From Solirubrobacterales bacterium (GTDB lineage Bacteria > Actinomycetota > Thermoleophilia > Solirubrobacterales > 70-9): a stretch of 14,335 nucleotides of DNA. Below are positions 1 through 6,496 of the stretch, in pieces. Below the pieces are notes generated by a model. That model did no database searches and was not told where the DNA came from. It worked only from the letters and a program-made list of their open reading frames with translations. The stretch's first letter is position 1. Every line of letters starts with the position of its first letter. Location: the NCBI GenBank assembly GCA_030835185.1, contig JAUQWL010000216.1, forward strand, positions 1 to 14,335. The letters are read 5' to 3'. A program made the position numbers and the translations under genes.

Positions 1-25
1 CCCGCGACTGGCTTGATCGGGTTAC

Positions 26-1120
26 TCAGCCTTTCAGCAGCGAGTCAACCTTGGACTTGGTGTCCGTGAACGGAACCTCGATGTCCCCATCGATGATCTG
101 TTGCCTGGCGTCTTCGATCTCACTCCAGACGTCATCGGCGATCTGAGGGGTCCTCAGGAGCGCGATGCCGTTCTCGAGGGTGACCACGTACTCACGCTCA
201 CCGAAGGTCTCGTTCCCGATGTCTTCGATGGCCTCCTTGTATACGCCCTGGAAGTCCCAGAGAACGGAGGAGAGCAGCGAATCGCCCTTGGCGATCGAAC
301 TCTTGTCGCCGATTACGTCAATGAACTTGACGTCGCCACCGGCGTTCTCGACCGCGTTCAGCATCCCGAACGACGAACCGTCACCCATGCCGAAGATGAT
401 GTCGGCGCCGTCAGCGATCAACGCTTCTGTGACGCGCTTTCCACCGGCAGTGTCGGCATAACCGGCCTGGCCGATCTGGGCCAGCTCGATATCGATGTCC
501 GGCGTAACCGAACGGGCACCGACGATGAATCCACCGGACTGCCTGTTCCAGTTCGCGTCGTCGGCTGAGATAACGATGCCGAGCTTGTCCTTCTTGGTCG
601 TCTTCGCGGCCAGGATCCCGGCGAGATAAGCGCCGTCCTGTGCCTTGGTCGTAGCATTGGCCGAATACGGCGCAACGGTGGCTTCGGGGTTGTCCCAGGC
701 CATCATCGGCACGCCGGTCTGGCTGGCGATGTCAGGTGCGGCCGTGTTGTAACCGGACGCCTGGGCGATCACGAACTCGGATCCGCTGGTGGCCAGTTCG
801 CGAAGGATCGGCGTGACGTCTTCGTAGCCGGAGTTGTCAGCCACTTCAACCTCGATACCGAGTTCGGCTCCGACTGCCTCCGAGCCCTCAACGGCCTGCT
901 GGTTCCAGCCGAAGTCGTTGCCCTTCTCGGGAGTCACGACCGAGAACTTGGCGATCGGTGCGTCGCCGCTGCCGCCGTCGCTCCCGGAGTCACCGTCGTC
1001 ATCGCTACTGCAGCCCGCGAAGGCCGCGCCGGCAACGAATAGCGCGGCAAGCATGGCCATCAGCCAAGCCTTGGTCCCACTCAGGCCGAATCGGCCCCGA
1101 TTGGTCTGCTTCTTGTTCAT
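26..1120 (-). CDS. BMP-family ABC transporter substrate-binding lipoprotein
   Basis: Extracytoplasmic lipid-anchored solute receptor of the BMP/PnrA (Med/TmpC) family, whose known members mostly bind purine nucleosides. The 364-residue protein has a basic N-terminus, a hydrophobic stretch at about 16-36 and a lipobox ending FAGC with the lipidated Cys37, then an acidic Ser/Gly linker. The mature domain opens FSVVTPEKGNDFGWNQQAVE, the typical family start, and continues through the two-lobe fold. I chose the ATG at 1120 because AGGAGG lies 8 bases before it; an in-frame ATG at 1150 would put that site inside the gene. It is the last gene seen of the leftward operon, 75 bases after the amidohydrolase. 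No permease or ATPase gene is in view, so they are expected beyond the left edge. From context the ligand is probably a B6 vitamer or related pyridine; that is inference. Family assignment is firm, ligand is not. Confidence 0.9.
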   Translation of the reverse strand: MNKKQTNRGRFGLSGTKAWLMAMLAALFVAGAAFAGCSSDDDGDSGSDGGSGDAPIAKFSVVTPEKGNDFGWNQQAVEGSEAVGAELGIEVEVADNSGYEDVTPILRELATSGSEFVIAQASGYNTAAPDIASQTGVPMMAWDNPEATVAPYSANATTKAQDGAYLAGILAAKTTKKDKLGIVISADDANWNRQSGGFIVGARSVTPDIDIELAQIGQAGYADTAGGKRVTEALIADGADIIFGMGDGSSFGMLNAVENAGGDVKFIDVIGDKSSIAKGDSLLSSVLWDFQGVYKEAIEDIGNETFGEREYVVTLENGIALLRTPQIADDVWSEIEDARQQIIDGDIEVPFTDTKSKVDSLLKG

Positions 1121-1195
1121 CTGTTGCTCCTCCTGGTGTTTTGAGTACATAGACCTGACGGTAGACCGATCGGCCCCGTCTTGTTACACCCCGAC

Positions 1196-1951
1196 TCAAA
1201 CATCGGGGTTACCGTTTGCTGGTACCGAGACCGGAGCCTCGTCGCTTCCGAAAAAGAGCTTACGTGCGTTCAGTCCGAGGACCCGGCGCCGGTCGGCTTC
1301 GCCCAGGCCGCTGGCCTCGATCTTGCGCAGTTCGACCCCGGGATCGTGGAAGGGCGCGTCTGACCCGTACATGACCCGGTCCGGGCCGACCCGCTCGAAC
1401 GCGGTCTTGATCTTGGAGTGCATGGGCATGCCCGAAGTCTCGAGATACACATTCGGGTTCCGCTCGGCGACATCGATTGCTGCGTTTATGTAGACGATGT
1501 TGCCGTGGCCCATGTGCCCGAGAACGACCTTCAGGTCCGGAAACTGGACAGCCAGTTCTTCGATGCTCCAGGGAAGACTGAAGATCGGGTGACCGCAGTG
1601 GATCAGGGTCGGCATGTCGCGCTCCAGCAGAACCTCCGCAACCGGATGAACGATCGGGTCGTTCGGGTGGAACCCGTCCAGGAGGGGGTGCATCTTGACC
1701 CCGAGAAACTTCGGATGGTCAAGCATCTCGGCGCACCTGGCTGCGCAATCCTCCTCGCGCGGGTTGGCCCAGAAGAGTGCCCAGGCGTTCGGCACACGCT
1801 CGACGATCTCCCGGGTGAGCTGGTTGTCAGGATGAAAAACGATCCCGGCTTCGTAGTCCCACCGGTCGAGGAGCTCAACCAGTCCTGCCTCGTCCATCGA
1901 GACGTCGAACATCGGGAATTCCCCGACGTGCATGTGGGGATCGACAATCAT
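1196..1951 (-). CDS. amidohydrolase family protein (PF04909 type), possible late-pathway hydrolase or decarboxylase
   Basis: A 251-residue metal-dependent TIM-barrel hydrolase of the amidohydrolase-2 family. Visible metal-site candidates are the N-terminal H6-x-H8, H118 in LIHCGH, H146/H149 in LGHMGHG and D198 in YGSDAP. The family includes amide and lactone hydrolases and non-oxidative decarboxylases such as ACMSD, so the reaction cannot be read from sequence. The ATG overlaps the stop of the upstream aminotransferase by four bases (ATGA), which points to translational coupling and a shared pathway. In this cluster it could deacylate or decarboxylate a ring-opened product; the classical alpha/beta-hydrolase that does the final hydrolysis in B6 pathway I is not in the window. 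Slightly short for the family but with all expected motifs, so it looks intact. Confidence 0.85.
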   Translation of the reverse strand: MIVDPHMHVGEFPMFDVSMDEAGLVELLDRWDYEAGIVFHPDNQLTREIVERVPNAWALFWANPREEDCAARCAEMLDHPKFLGVKMHPLLDGFHPNDPIVHPVAEVLLERDMPTLIHCGHPIFSLPWSIEELAVQFPDLKVVLGHMGHGNIVYINAAIDVAERNPNVYLETSGMPMHSKIKTAFERVGPDRVMYGSDAPFHDPGVELRKIEASGLGEADRRRVLGLNARKLFFGSDEAPVSVPANGNPDV

Positions 1952-3159
1952 GCGAAGGCCGCCGCCCCGTCTTCCTCGACCGGCTGCCTCAGGACCTGCA
2001 TTGCGGCTTCAACTCCGGCACCGATCTCGACAGGAACCCCGAAGTCGGAAAGACCCTGTCCCAGTGCCGTCAGAGCGACAATCGGATTCAGCGACCGCGA
2101 CACAGGGCCGCTGTGACCGATGCGGATTACGCGGTCGATCATTTCACCGAGTTCCCCGTCAGAGAGCATCACGTCGTAGGCAGACCGGATGTGAGAGATC
2201 ACCGCCTGGTTGGAAATCCCCTCCGGAACGGTTACCGCGGTGACCGCGTGAGACGCAATCTCCTCTCGTGCGGCCCAGAGTTCGAGTCCCATCGCCTCGA
2301 CTCCGGCCCGGCAGGCCCGAGCGGCGAGGTCGTGGCGGGCAATCGACTCCTCGAGCCCGTCTTCGAGGAACTCGTCCAGCGCCGCATCGGTGCCGTTGAT
2401 GTCGACCACTGAAGTGACGTGCGGAAACCTCTTTCGCCCCGCATCGATCCATCTCTCCTTCCAGTCCAGCAACGAGAGAAATGATGAGCGGGGTGCCCCC
2501 GGATTCGAAGACATCGCCTCCCAGGCCCTGTCACTGACGCTGACGAACGAGAGACCGGGAGAGCCGCCGACGCATTTCTGGGGTCCGGCGACCGTGATAT
2601 CCAGGTTCCACTCTGCAGTGCGCACCGGCGACCCCCCGAAGGAGGAAACGGCGTCAACGATCGTGAGCGCACCGGCCTCGTGGGCGATCGGTCCGATCTC
2701 GTCCACCGGGTTCACGGTTCCGGAAGGAGTCTCCGACTGGACAACGACAACCAGCTCGATCTCGGGGTGCTCATCGAGCTTCCGCTTCACGTCCGCCGGA
2801 TCGATCGAGTCATTCCACTCGGCTTCGATCTCGATGACTTCGACCCCCAGCGCCCGCATCCAGTCGCCGAACAGCTTGCCGAAAATGCCGGAAACCAGAT
2901 TCAGGGCGGTCATGCCTTCCCGACAGAGTCCCTTGACGGCGGCTTCCAGGCCGAGAACCGCCTCGCCCTGCATGATGACCACGTCCTGATCCGTCTCGAA
3001 TATCTCGGCCACCTTGCGTTCGACATCCTTGAACCGCTTCAGGTAGGAGGGGTCGTACTCGAAGGGCACCGGCTGGCCGAATCCGGCCAGCGTTCTGGGC
3101 GAGACGGTTACCGGCCCACCGCCATAGGTGAAGATTGCGGCCCGATCTTCGTTACTCAA
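1948..3159 (-). CDS. pyridoxamine-pyruvate aminotransferase-like protein, copy 1
   Basis: Class V (fold type I) aminotransferase of 403 residues, resembling M. loti pyridoxamine-pyruvate aminotransferase, which uses pyridoxamine as a substrate rather than PLP as a cofactor and yields pyridoxal plus alanine. The Schiff-base lysine is K195 (QKCVGG). E66 in QGEAVLG matches the glutamate reported in the M. loti enzyme to block the phosphate of PLP. VDAVSSFGG at 168-176 holds the ring-binding aspartate. R346 (RIGHSG) matches one substrate-carboxylate arginine; the second (R336 of M. loti) is not conserved, and Tyr95 is Phe93 here. I chose TTG at 3159: GAGGAGA sits about 7 bases ahead and the N-terminus then matches the neighbouring paralog exactly in length. 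An in-frame TTG at 3174 is less likely. Its stop overlaps the amidohydrolase start. Aminotransferase class is sure; substrate is probable. Confidence 0.88.
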   Translation of the reverse strand: MSNEDRAAIFTYGGGPVTVSPRTLAGFGQPVPFEYDPSYLKRFKDVERKVAEIFETDQDVVIMQGEAVLGLEAAVKGLCREGMTALNLVSGIFGKLFGDWMRALGVEVIEIEAEWNDSIDPADVKRKLDEHPEIELVVVVQSETPSGTVNPVDEIGPIAHEAGALTIVDAVSSFGGSPVRTAEWNLDITVAGPQKCVGGSPGLSFVSVSDRAWEAMSSNPGAPRSSFLSLLDWKERWIDAGRKRFPHVTSVVDINGTDAALDEFLEDGLEESIARHDLAARACRAGVEAMGLELWAAREEIASHAVTAVTVPEGISNQAVISHIRSAYDVMLSDGELGEMIDRVIRIGHSGPVSRSLNPIVALTALGQGLSDFGVPVEIGAGVEAAMQVLRQPVEEDGAAAFA

Positions 3160-3216
3160 CGCAGATCTCCTCAAATCTCACGATTCGAGTGCAACTGTCG
3201 ATCGGGACCGCAAGAG

Positions 3217-4428
3217 TCAAGAGACGGCCGCCCCCGCGGTGGCGTCGACCGGCTCTTCGAGCACCTTCATCGCGGCCTCGACCGCGGCGCCGATGTCCGT
3301 CGAGACCCCGAAGTCGGCAAGCCCCTGCCCCAGGGCAGTCAAGGCGACGACCGGATTGAGGGAACGCGATGCCGGACCCATGTGGCCGAGCCGGAAGACG
3401 CGCTCCTTCATGTCGGCGTGCTCGCCATCGGACAGCATCACGCCGTAGGCCGACCGAACGTGCTCGATCACTACCTGATTGTCCAGGCCGTCCGGAACGG
3501 TGACCGCGGTTACCCCGTGCGAAGCGACTTCATCGCTGGCCGCCCAGAGGTCGAGGCCCATCGCCCTCACGCCGGCACGACAGGCTCGCGCAGCCCGGTC
3601 GTGGCGGGCAAACGAGGCTTCAAGTCCTTCTTCCAGCAGTTCGTCAAGAGCCGCGTCAATTCCGTTGATGTCGGATACCGAGACCGTGTAAGGGAACTTC
3701 GTGCGTCCGCTTTCGATCCACGAAGCCTTCCAGTCGAGCAACGACAGGTATGAAGAGCGCGGCGCGTCCGGATTGGCCTCCAGCGCGGCCCAGGCCCGGT
3801 CGCTGACGCTCACCAGAGCGACCCCGGGGGGGCCGCCGAGACATTTCTGGGCGCCGGCCACGGTGATGTCCAGTTCCCACTCGCTCGTACGAACCGGCGA
3901 TCCGCCGAATGCGGAGACGGCATCGACGATGGTCAATGCGCCTGCCTTGTTGGCCATCGGACCTATCTCAGCCATCGGGTTCACGGTCCCCGACGGAGTC
4001 TCTGACTGGACCACGGCGACCAGTTCGATCGCGGGATTGTCGTCGAGAGCCTTCTGGACCTCGGCCGGATCGATCGCTTCGTTCCACTCGACCTCGATCT
4101 CGATCACTTCGACGCCGAGGGCACGCATCCAGTCACCGAACCACTTCCCGAATATCCCGGAAACGAGGTTGAGGGCGGTCATGCCCGGTCGACAAAGACC
4201 CTTGGCGGCGGCCTCGAGGCCGAGTACCGCCTCGCCCTGCATGAGCACGATGTCCTGATCGGTCTCAAAGACTTCGGCCACTTTTCGCTCCACGTCCCTG
4301 AACCGGTTCAGGAACGACGGCTCGTATTCGTAAGGGATCGGCTGACCGAGTCCGGCCAACGTCCTGGGGGAAGCCGCGACCGGCCCGCCGGTGTAGGTAA
4401 AGCTCGCCATTCGATCGTTGCTGCTCAT
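3217..4428 (-). CDS. pyridoxamine-pyruvate aminotransferase-like protein, copy 2
   Basis: First gene of the leftward operon and a gap-free 403-residue paralog of the next gene (roughly 70% identical by eye). Same key residues: K195 (AQKCLGG) for the aldimine, E66 in QGEAVLG in place of the usual phosphate-binding loop, the ring-binding aspartate in VDAVSAFGG, and R346 in RLGHMG. F93 stands where the M. loti enzyme has Tyr95, and there is no clear equivalent of its Arg336. Expected role: cytoplasmic transamination of pyridoxamine with a 2-oxo acid (pyruvate in M. loti) to pyridoxal, feeding the dehydrogenase at 13230-13964. ATG at 4428 follows GGAGG by 9 bases. Two copies side by side suggest recent tandem duplication with divergence in amine or acceptor preference. 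Alternative: an alanine/serine-glyoxylate aminotransferase, which the glutamate argues against. Confidence 0.9.
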   Translation of the reverse strand: MSSNDRMASFTYTGGPVAASPRTLAGLGQPIPYEYEPSFLNRFRDVERKVAEVFETDQDIVLMQGEAVLGLEAAAKGLCRPGMTALNLVSGIFGKWFGDWMRALGVEVIEIEVEWNEAIDPAEVQKALDDNPAIELVAVVQSETPSGTVNPMAEIGPMANKAGALTIVDAVSAFGGSPVRTSEWELDITVAGAQKCLGGPPGVALVSVSDRAWAALEANPDAPRSSYLSLLDWKASWIESGRTKFPYTVSVSDINGIDAALDELLEEGLEASFARHDRAARACRAGVRAMGLDLWAASDEVASHGVTAVTVPDGLDNQVVIEHVRSAYGVMLSDGEHADMKERVFRLGHMGPASRSLNPVVALTALGQGLADFGVSTDIGAAVEAAMKVLEEPVDATAGAAVS

Positions 4429-4542
4429 CGTCGCTCTCCTCCGAGGATCGTTTTCTGGGCATACCGGTCGGCCACGGATCGGGACGTGACGGAGTCTCCG
4501 TCACTCGCCAGAGCCAGTTCAACGCAACCGAAAAGAACAACC

Positions 4543-4571
4543 TTGCCGACCATTGCCGGCGATGATATACT
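4543..4571 (+). promoter_or_regulatory. candidate promoter of the GntR/catabolic operon
   Basis: A -35 like TTGCCG (4543-4548) and a good -10, TATACT (4566-4571), are 17 bases apart. The predicted start near 4578 falls just before the inverted repeat at 4583-4602, so a repressor bound there would block initiation. The spacing and the -10 make this the best sigma70-type match in the region. Confidence 0.55.
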
Positions 4572-4581
4572 AATTGCCGAC
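4543..4581 (+). repeat. three phased TTGCCG(A/G)C direct repeats
   Basis: TTGCCGAC at 4543-4550, TTGCCGGC at 4553-4560 and TTGCCGAC at 4574-4581 start 10 and 21 bases apart, i.e. one and two helical turns. They straddle both promoters. They may be activator half-sites or chance in a short region; the first doubles as the -35 box. Confidence 0.35.
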
Positions 4582-4590
4582 TGTTGACAA
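4562..4590 (-). promoter_or_regulatory. candidate promoter of the leftward aminotransferase operon
   Basis: On the minus strand a -35 like TTGTCA (4590-4585) and a -10 like TATCAT (4567-4562) are separated by 17 bases, in the only AT-rich patch of the divergent region. Transcription would start near 4555 and give a leader of about 125 bases. It overlaps the rightward promoter, so polymerase could hardly occupy both at once. Pattern match only. Confidence 0.45.
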
Positions 4591-4602
4591 CTGACAGTCA
4601 AC
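4583..4602. promoter_or_regulatory. candidate GntR operator, inverted repeat GTTGAC-N8-GTCAAC
   Basis: Perfect 6-base arms flank an 8-base spacer. The left half also contains the odd-centred palindrome GTTG-A-CAAC (4583-4591), and CAACTG occurs twice (4588-4593, 4599-4604). Dyads of this kind are typical of FadR/FCD-type GntR proteins, and the regulator gene begins about 80 bases downstream. The site overlaps the -35 of the leftward promoter and the first transcribed bases of the rightward one, so one protein could control both operons. Binding is inferred. Confidence 0.5.
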
Positions 4603-4660
4603 TGGACGCGACAGCCGGAGCGGACGAGCAGTCCAGGCTTCGATCTGAGGGGCATCATCG

Positions 4661-4684
4661 ATGGGTAAGAAACAACTTCAATGA
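4661..4684 (+). CDS. leader ORF of 7 codons (MGKKQLQ) upstream of the GntR gene
   Basis: A short reading frame begins with ATG at 4661, has GAGGGG (4647-4652) 8 bases before it, and ends in TGA at 4682-4684 overlapping the regulator's ATG as ATGA. The regulator itself has no convincing Shine-Dalgarno site, so ribosomes finishing the leader may restart on it. Product MGKKQLQ is too short to have an enzyme role. Alternatively it is a chance frame. Confidence 0.35.
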   Translation: MGKKQLQ

Positions 4685-5439
4685 CAGAAACCTCGTCCCA
4701 AACCGAAGGATCGCCTGTCGGGGCAGCACTCGACGACGCTCCGGTTGAGACGCGGGTCGACAACCGGACGCTCTGGGAGCAGGTGCGTGAGAAGCTCCGG
4801 GAAGACATCCTCTCCGGAAGCCTGGCCCCCGGGACCGTGCTCAGCGAAGTGGCACTTGCGGAATCGTTCGGTGTCAGCAGGGGGCCGATCCGCGAGGCTC
4901 TCGGTCGCCTCGCCGCCGAGGGATTGGTCACGATCAAACCCCGCCGCGGAGCGGTGGTGACTGAACTGACCCGGGACGAGTTCATCGACTCCTACCAGGT
5001 TCGTGAAGCTCTGGAAACCCTGGCGGTAAGCCTGGCGATACCCCGTATGGGCCCGGCCGAGGTCGACGAACTCCGTGCCCTTCACCGGCAGATGGTCGAT
5101 CACGCCGAACGTGGCGAGGTCAATGCCTTTTTCGAGGCCAACGCGGCCTTCCATGACGTCTTCATCAAAGCCTCGGGCAACCGTCGGCTGGCCGAGATGT
5201 ACAAACGCCTTCTCGAACAGACCGCGCGCTATCTCGCCCACTCCCTGGCTCTGCGCGGCAGCCTGGGCAAGTCGATCGCCGAACATGCGGCCATCGTCGA
5301 AGCGGTCGAAGCCGGCGATGCAGACAGCGCAGCACGTCTGATGGCAGACCACATCGAAGTACCCCAAAGACTTGAGGAAACCGACGAACACCCGGTGCCT
5401 CCTGACCAACCTGTGACAAACACAAACGAAGGGACATGA
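4681..5439 (+). CDS. GntR-family transcriptional regulator, FadR/FCD subfamily
   Basis: A 252-residue DNA-binding regulator. The winged helix at about 30-96 includes the helix-turn-helix VALAESFGVSRGPIREALGR and the wing IKPRRGAVV. The all-helical FCD ligand domain follows at about 100-228, with the family metal-site pattern N154...H158, H202 and H224. FCD regulators usually bind small carboxylates and release DNA, so a pathway acid such as 4-pyridoxate is a reasonable effector guess. It heads the rightward operon and is divergent from the aminotransferase/uptake operon, with a dyad between the two. The last 25 residues are a polar proline-containing tail outside the domain. The start at 4681 overlaps the leader ORF stop; no other start has a better ribosome site. 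Family is certain, ligand unknown. Confidence 0.93.
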   Translation: MTETSSQTEGSPVGAALDDAPVETRVDNRTLWEQVREKLREDILSGSLAPGTVLSEVALAESFGVSRGPIREALGRLAAEGLVTIKPRRGAVVTELTRDEFIDSYQVREALETLAVSLAIPRMGPAEVDELRALHRQMVDHAERGEVNAFFEANAAFHDVFIKASGNRRLAEMYKRLLEQTARYLAHSLALRGSLGKSIAEHAAIVEAVEAGDADSAARLMADHIEVPQRLEETDEHPVPPDQPVTNTNEGT

Positions 5440-6494
5440 CCTTGGCTAAGAGCAGGAATGCGAAAGAGGTCCAATTTGGCGTCAACCTCAACAATCGTGA
5501 GCCGCTGATCGCTCCCGACTACGATCTCGCCGCGCTTCTCAAGCTGTCCGAACGGGTCGAGGAGCTCGGTTTCGATTCGATCTGGGTGGGCGACAGCCTC
5601 TTCTCGAAGCCGCGCTACGAGGCGATGACCCTGCTGGCTGCGCTCTCACAGCGTACGAGCCGAGTACGCATGGGCACGGCATGCCTGGTCAGCTCGCTGA
5701 GGAACCCGCTGGTACTGAGCGCCGAATGGGCGACCCTCGACCACCTGTCGAACGGAAGGACCATCTTCGGACCCTGCATGGGAAGCGCCGAGGTCGGTGT
5801 CAAGCGGGAGTACAAGGCCCTCGAGGTTCCCTTCAAGGACCGGGCCACCGTCTTCGAGGAAGGCCTCGAGATCGTACGGTCGCTCTGGACCGAGGGCAAG
5901 GTCGACTTCCACGGGAAGTACTTCGACTACGACGAGATCGAGTTCCACTCGGGCACCGAAATGGCACCGCTGGGCCCGATTCAGAAACCGCCGCCGATGT
6001 GGATCGTCTCCAACCCACGACTGATCGACGAATCCCACGACGAGCGCATGGTCCGGATCATGAAGCGCGCCTGCGCCCGGATCATCGAACACGGCGACGG
6101 CTGGATGACCTGCTGCCGGGCGCAGCATCCCGAGGAGCTGACCGAGCAGATCGGCTACCTGGAGGACGCCGCCAGAGAACGTGGCCGCGATTTTGCCGAC
6201 TACGAGGTTGCCTATCAGGTGACCATGAACATCGGCGATTCGGAAGAAGCCGCCGGCAAGGCATTCGACGGCTACATCTCCCAGTACTACCCGGAGCTCT
6301 CCCAGGCCATGGATCTTTCCAACTGGGGCCCGATCGGCGAACCGGAGCAGATCATTGCCTGGCTGAAGGAGTTCGCCGACAGGGGAGTCACCCATTTCAT
6401 CTGTCGCTTCGGCGATCTCGATCAATTCACGCAGGTGGAGCGTTTCGCAAACGAGGTCCTGCCTGCATTCCAATCAGAAAGCACGAGGAACTGA
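5436..6494 (+). CDS. LLM-class (luciferase-like) flavin/F420-dependent oxidoreductase
   Basis: A 352-residue TIM-barrel oxidoreductase of the bacterial luciferase-like superfamily. Family marks: LGFDSIWVGDS near 44-54, the RNPLVLSAEWATLDHLSNGR segment at 89-108, and WTEGKVDFHGKYF at 151-163. Members are FMN monooxygenases (including RutA, which opens the uracil ring) or F420-dependent dehydrogenases acting on alcohols; sequence alone does not decide. Its place in the cluster suggests either an oxygenation in the ring-opening branch or oxidation of a pyridine hydroxymethyl group, a step whose usual enzyme is missing. The ATG at 5436 overlaps the regulator stop (ATGA), but GAAGGGA ends only 1 base before it; an in-frame TTG at 5442 has 7-base spacing and may be the real start. 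Confidence 0.9.
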   Translation: MTLAKSRNAKEVQFGVNLNNREPLIAPDYDLAALLKLSERVEELGFDSIWVGDSLFSKPRYEAMTLLAALSQRTSRVRMGTACLVSSLRNPLVLSAEWATLDHLSNGRTIFGPCMGSAEVGVKREYKALEVPFKDRATVFEEGLEIVRSLWTEGKVDFHGKYFDYDEIEFHSGTEMAPLGPIQKPPPMWIVSNPRLIDESHDERMVRIMKRACARIIEHGDGWMTCCRAQHPEELTEQIGYLEDAARERGRDFADYEVAYQVTMNIGDSEEAAGKAFDGYISQYYPELSQAMDLSNWGPIGEPEQIIAWLKEFADRGVTHFICRFGDLDQFTQVERFANEVLPAFQSESTRN

Positions 6495-6496
6495 CC

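Noticed and set aside
1121..1195. CCGATCGG palindrome between lipoprotein and amidohydrolase genes
   Set aside because: It has no loop and no U-tract and is a short chance palindrome; no support for a terminator or operator.
2680..3753. 357-codon plus-strand frame opposite the two aminotransferases
   Set aside because: It spans the gap between two well-supported minus-strand genes and its protein has no recognisable motif; it arises from GC-rich codon bias on the other strand.
1948..4428. Two aminotransferase genes as an assembly duplication
   Set aside because: They differ at many bases and residues throughout and have different intergenic sequences, so they are real diverged paralogs.
5681..6480. 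Long plus-strand open frame reaching back from 6497 to 5681 in the frame of the M29-like gene
   Set aside because: It lies inside the LLM gene in another frame, is rich in Arg/Gly/Pro typical of GC-rich shadow frames, and the M29-like protein has its own ribosome site at 6497.
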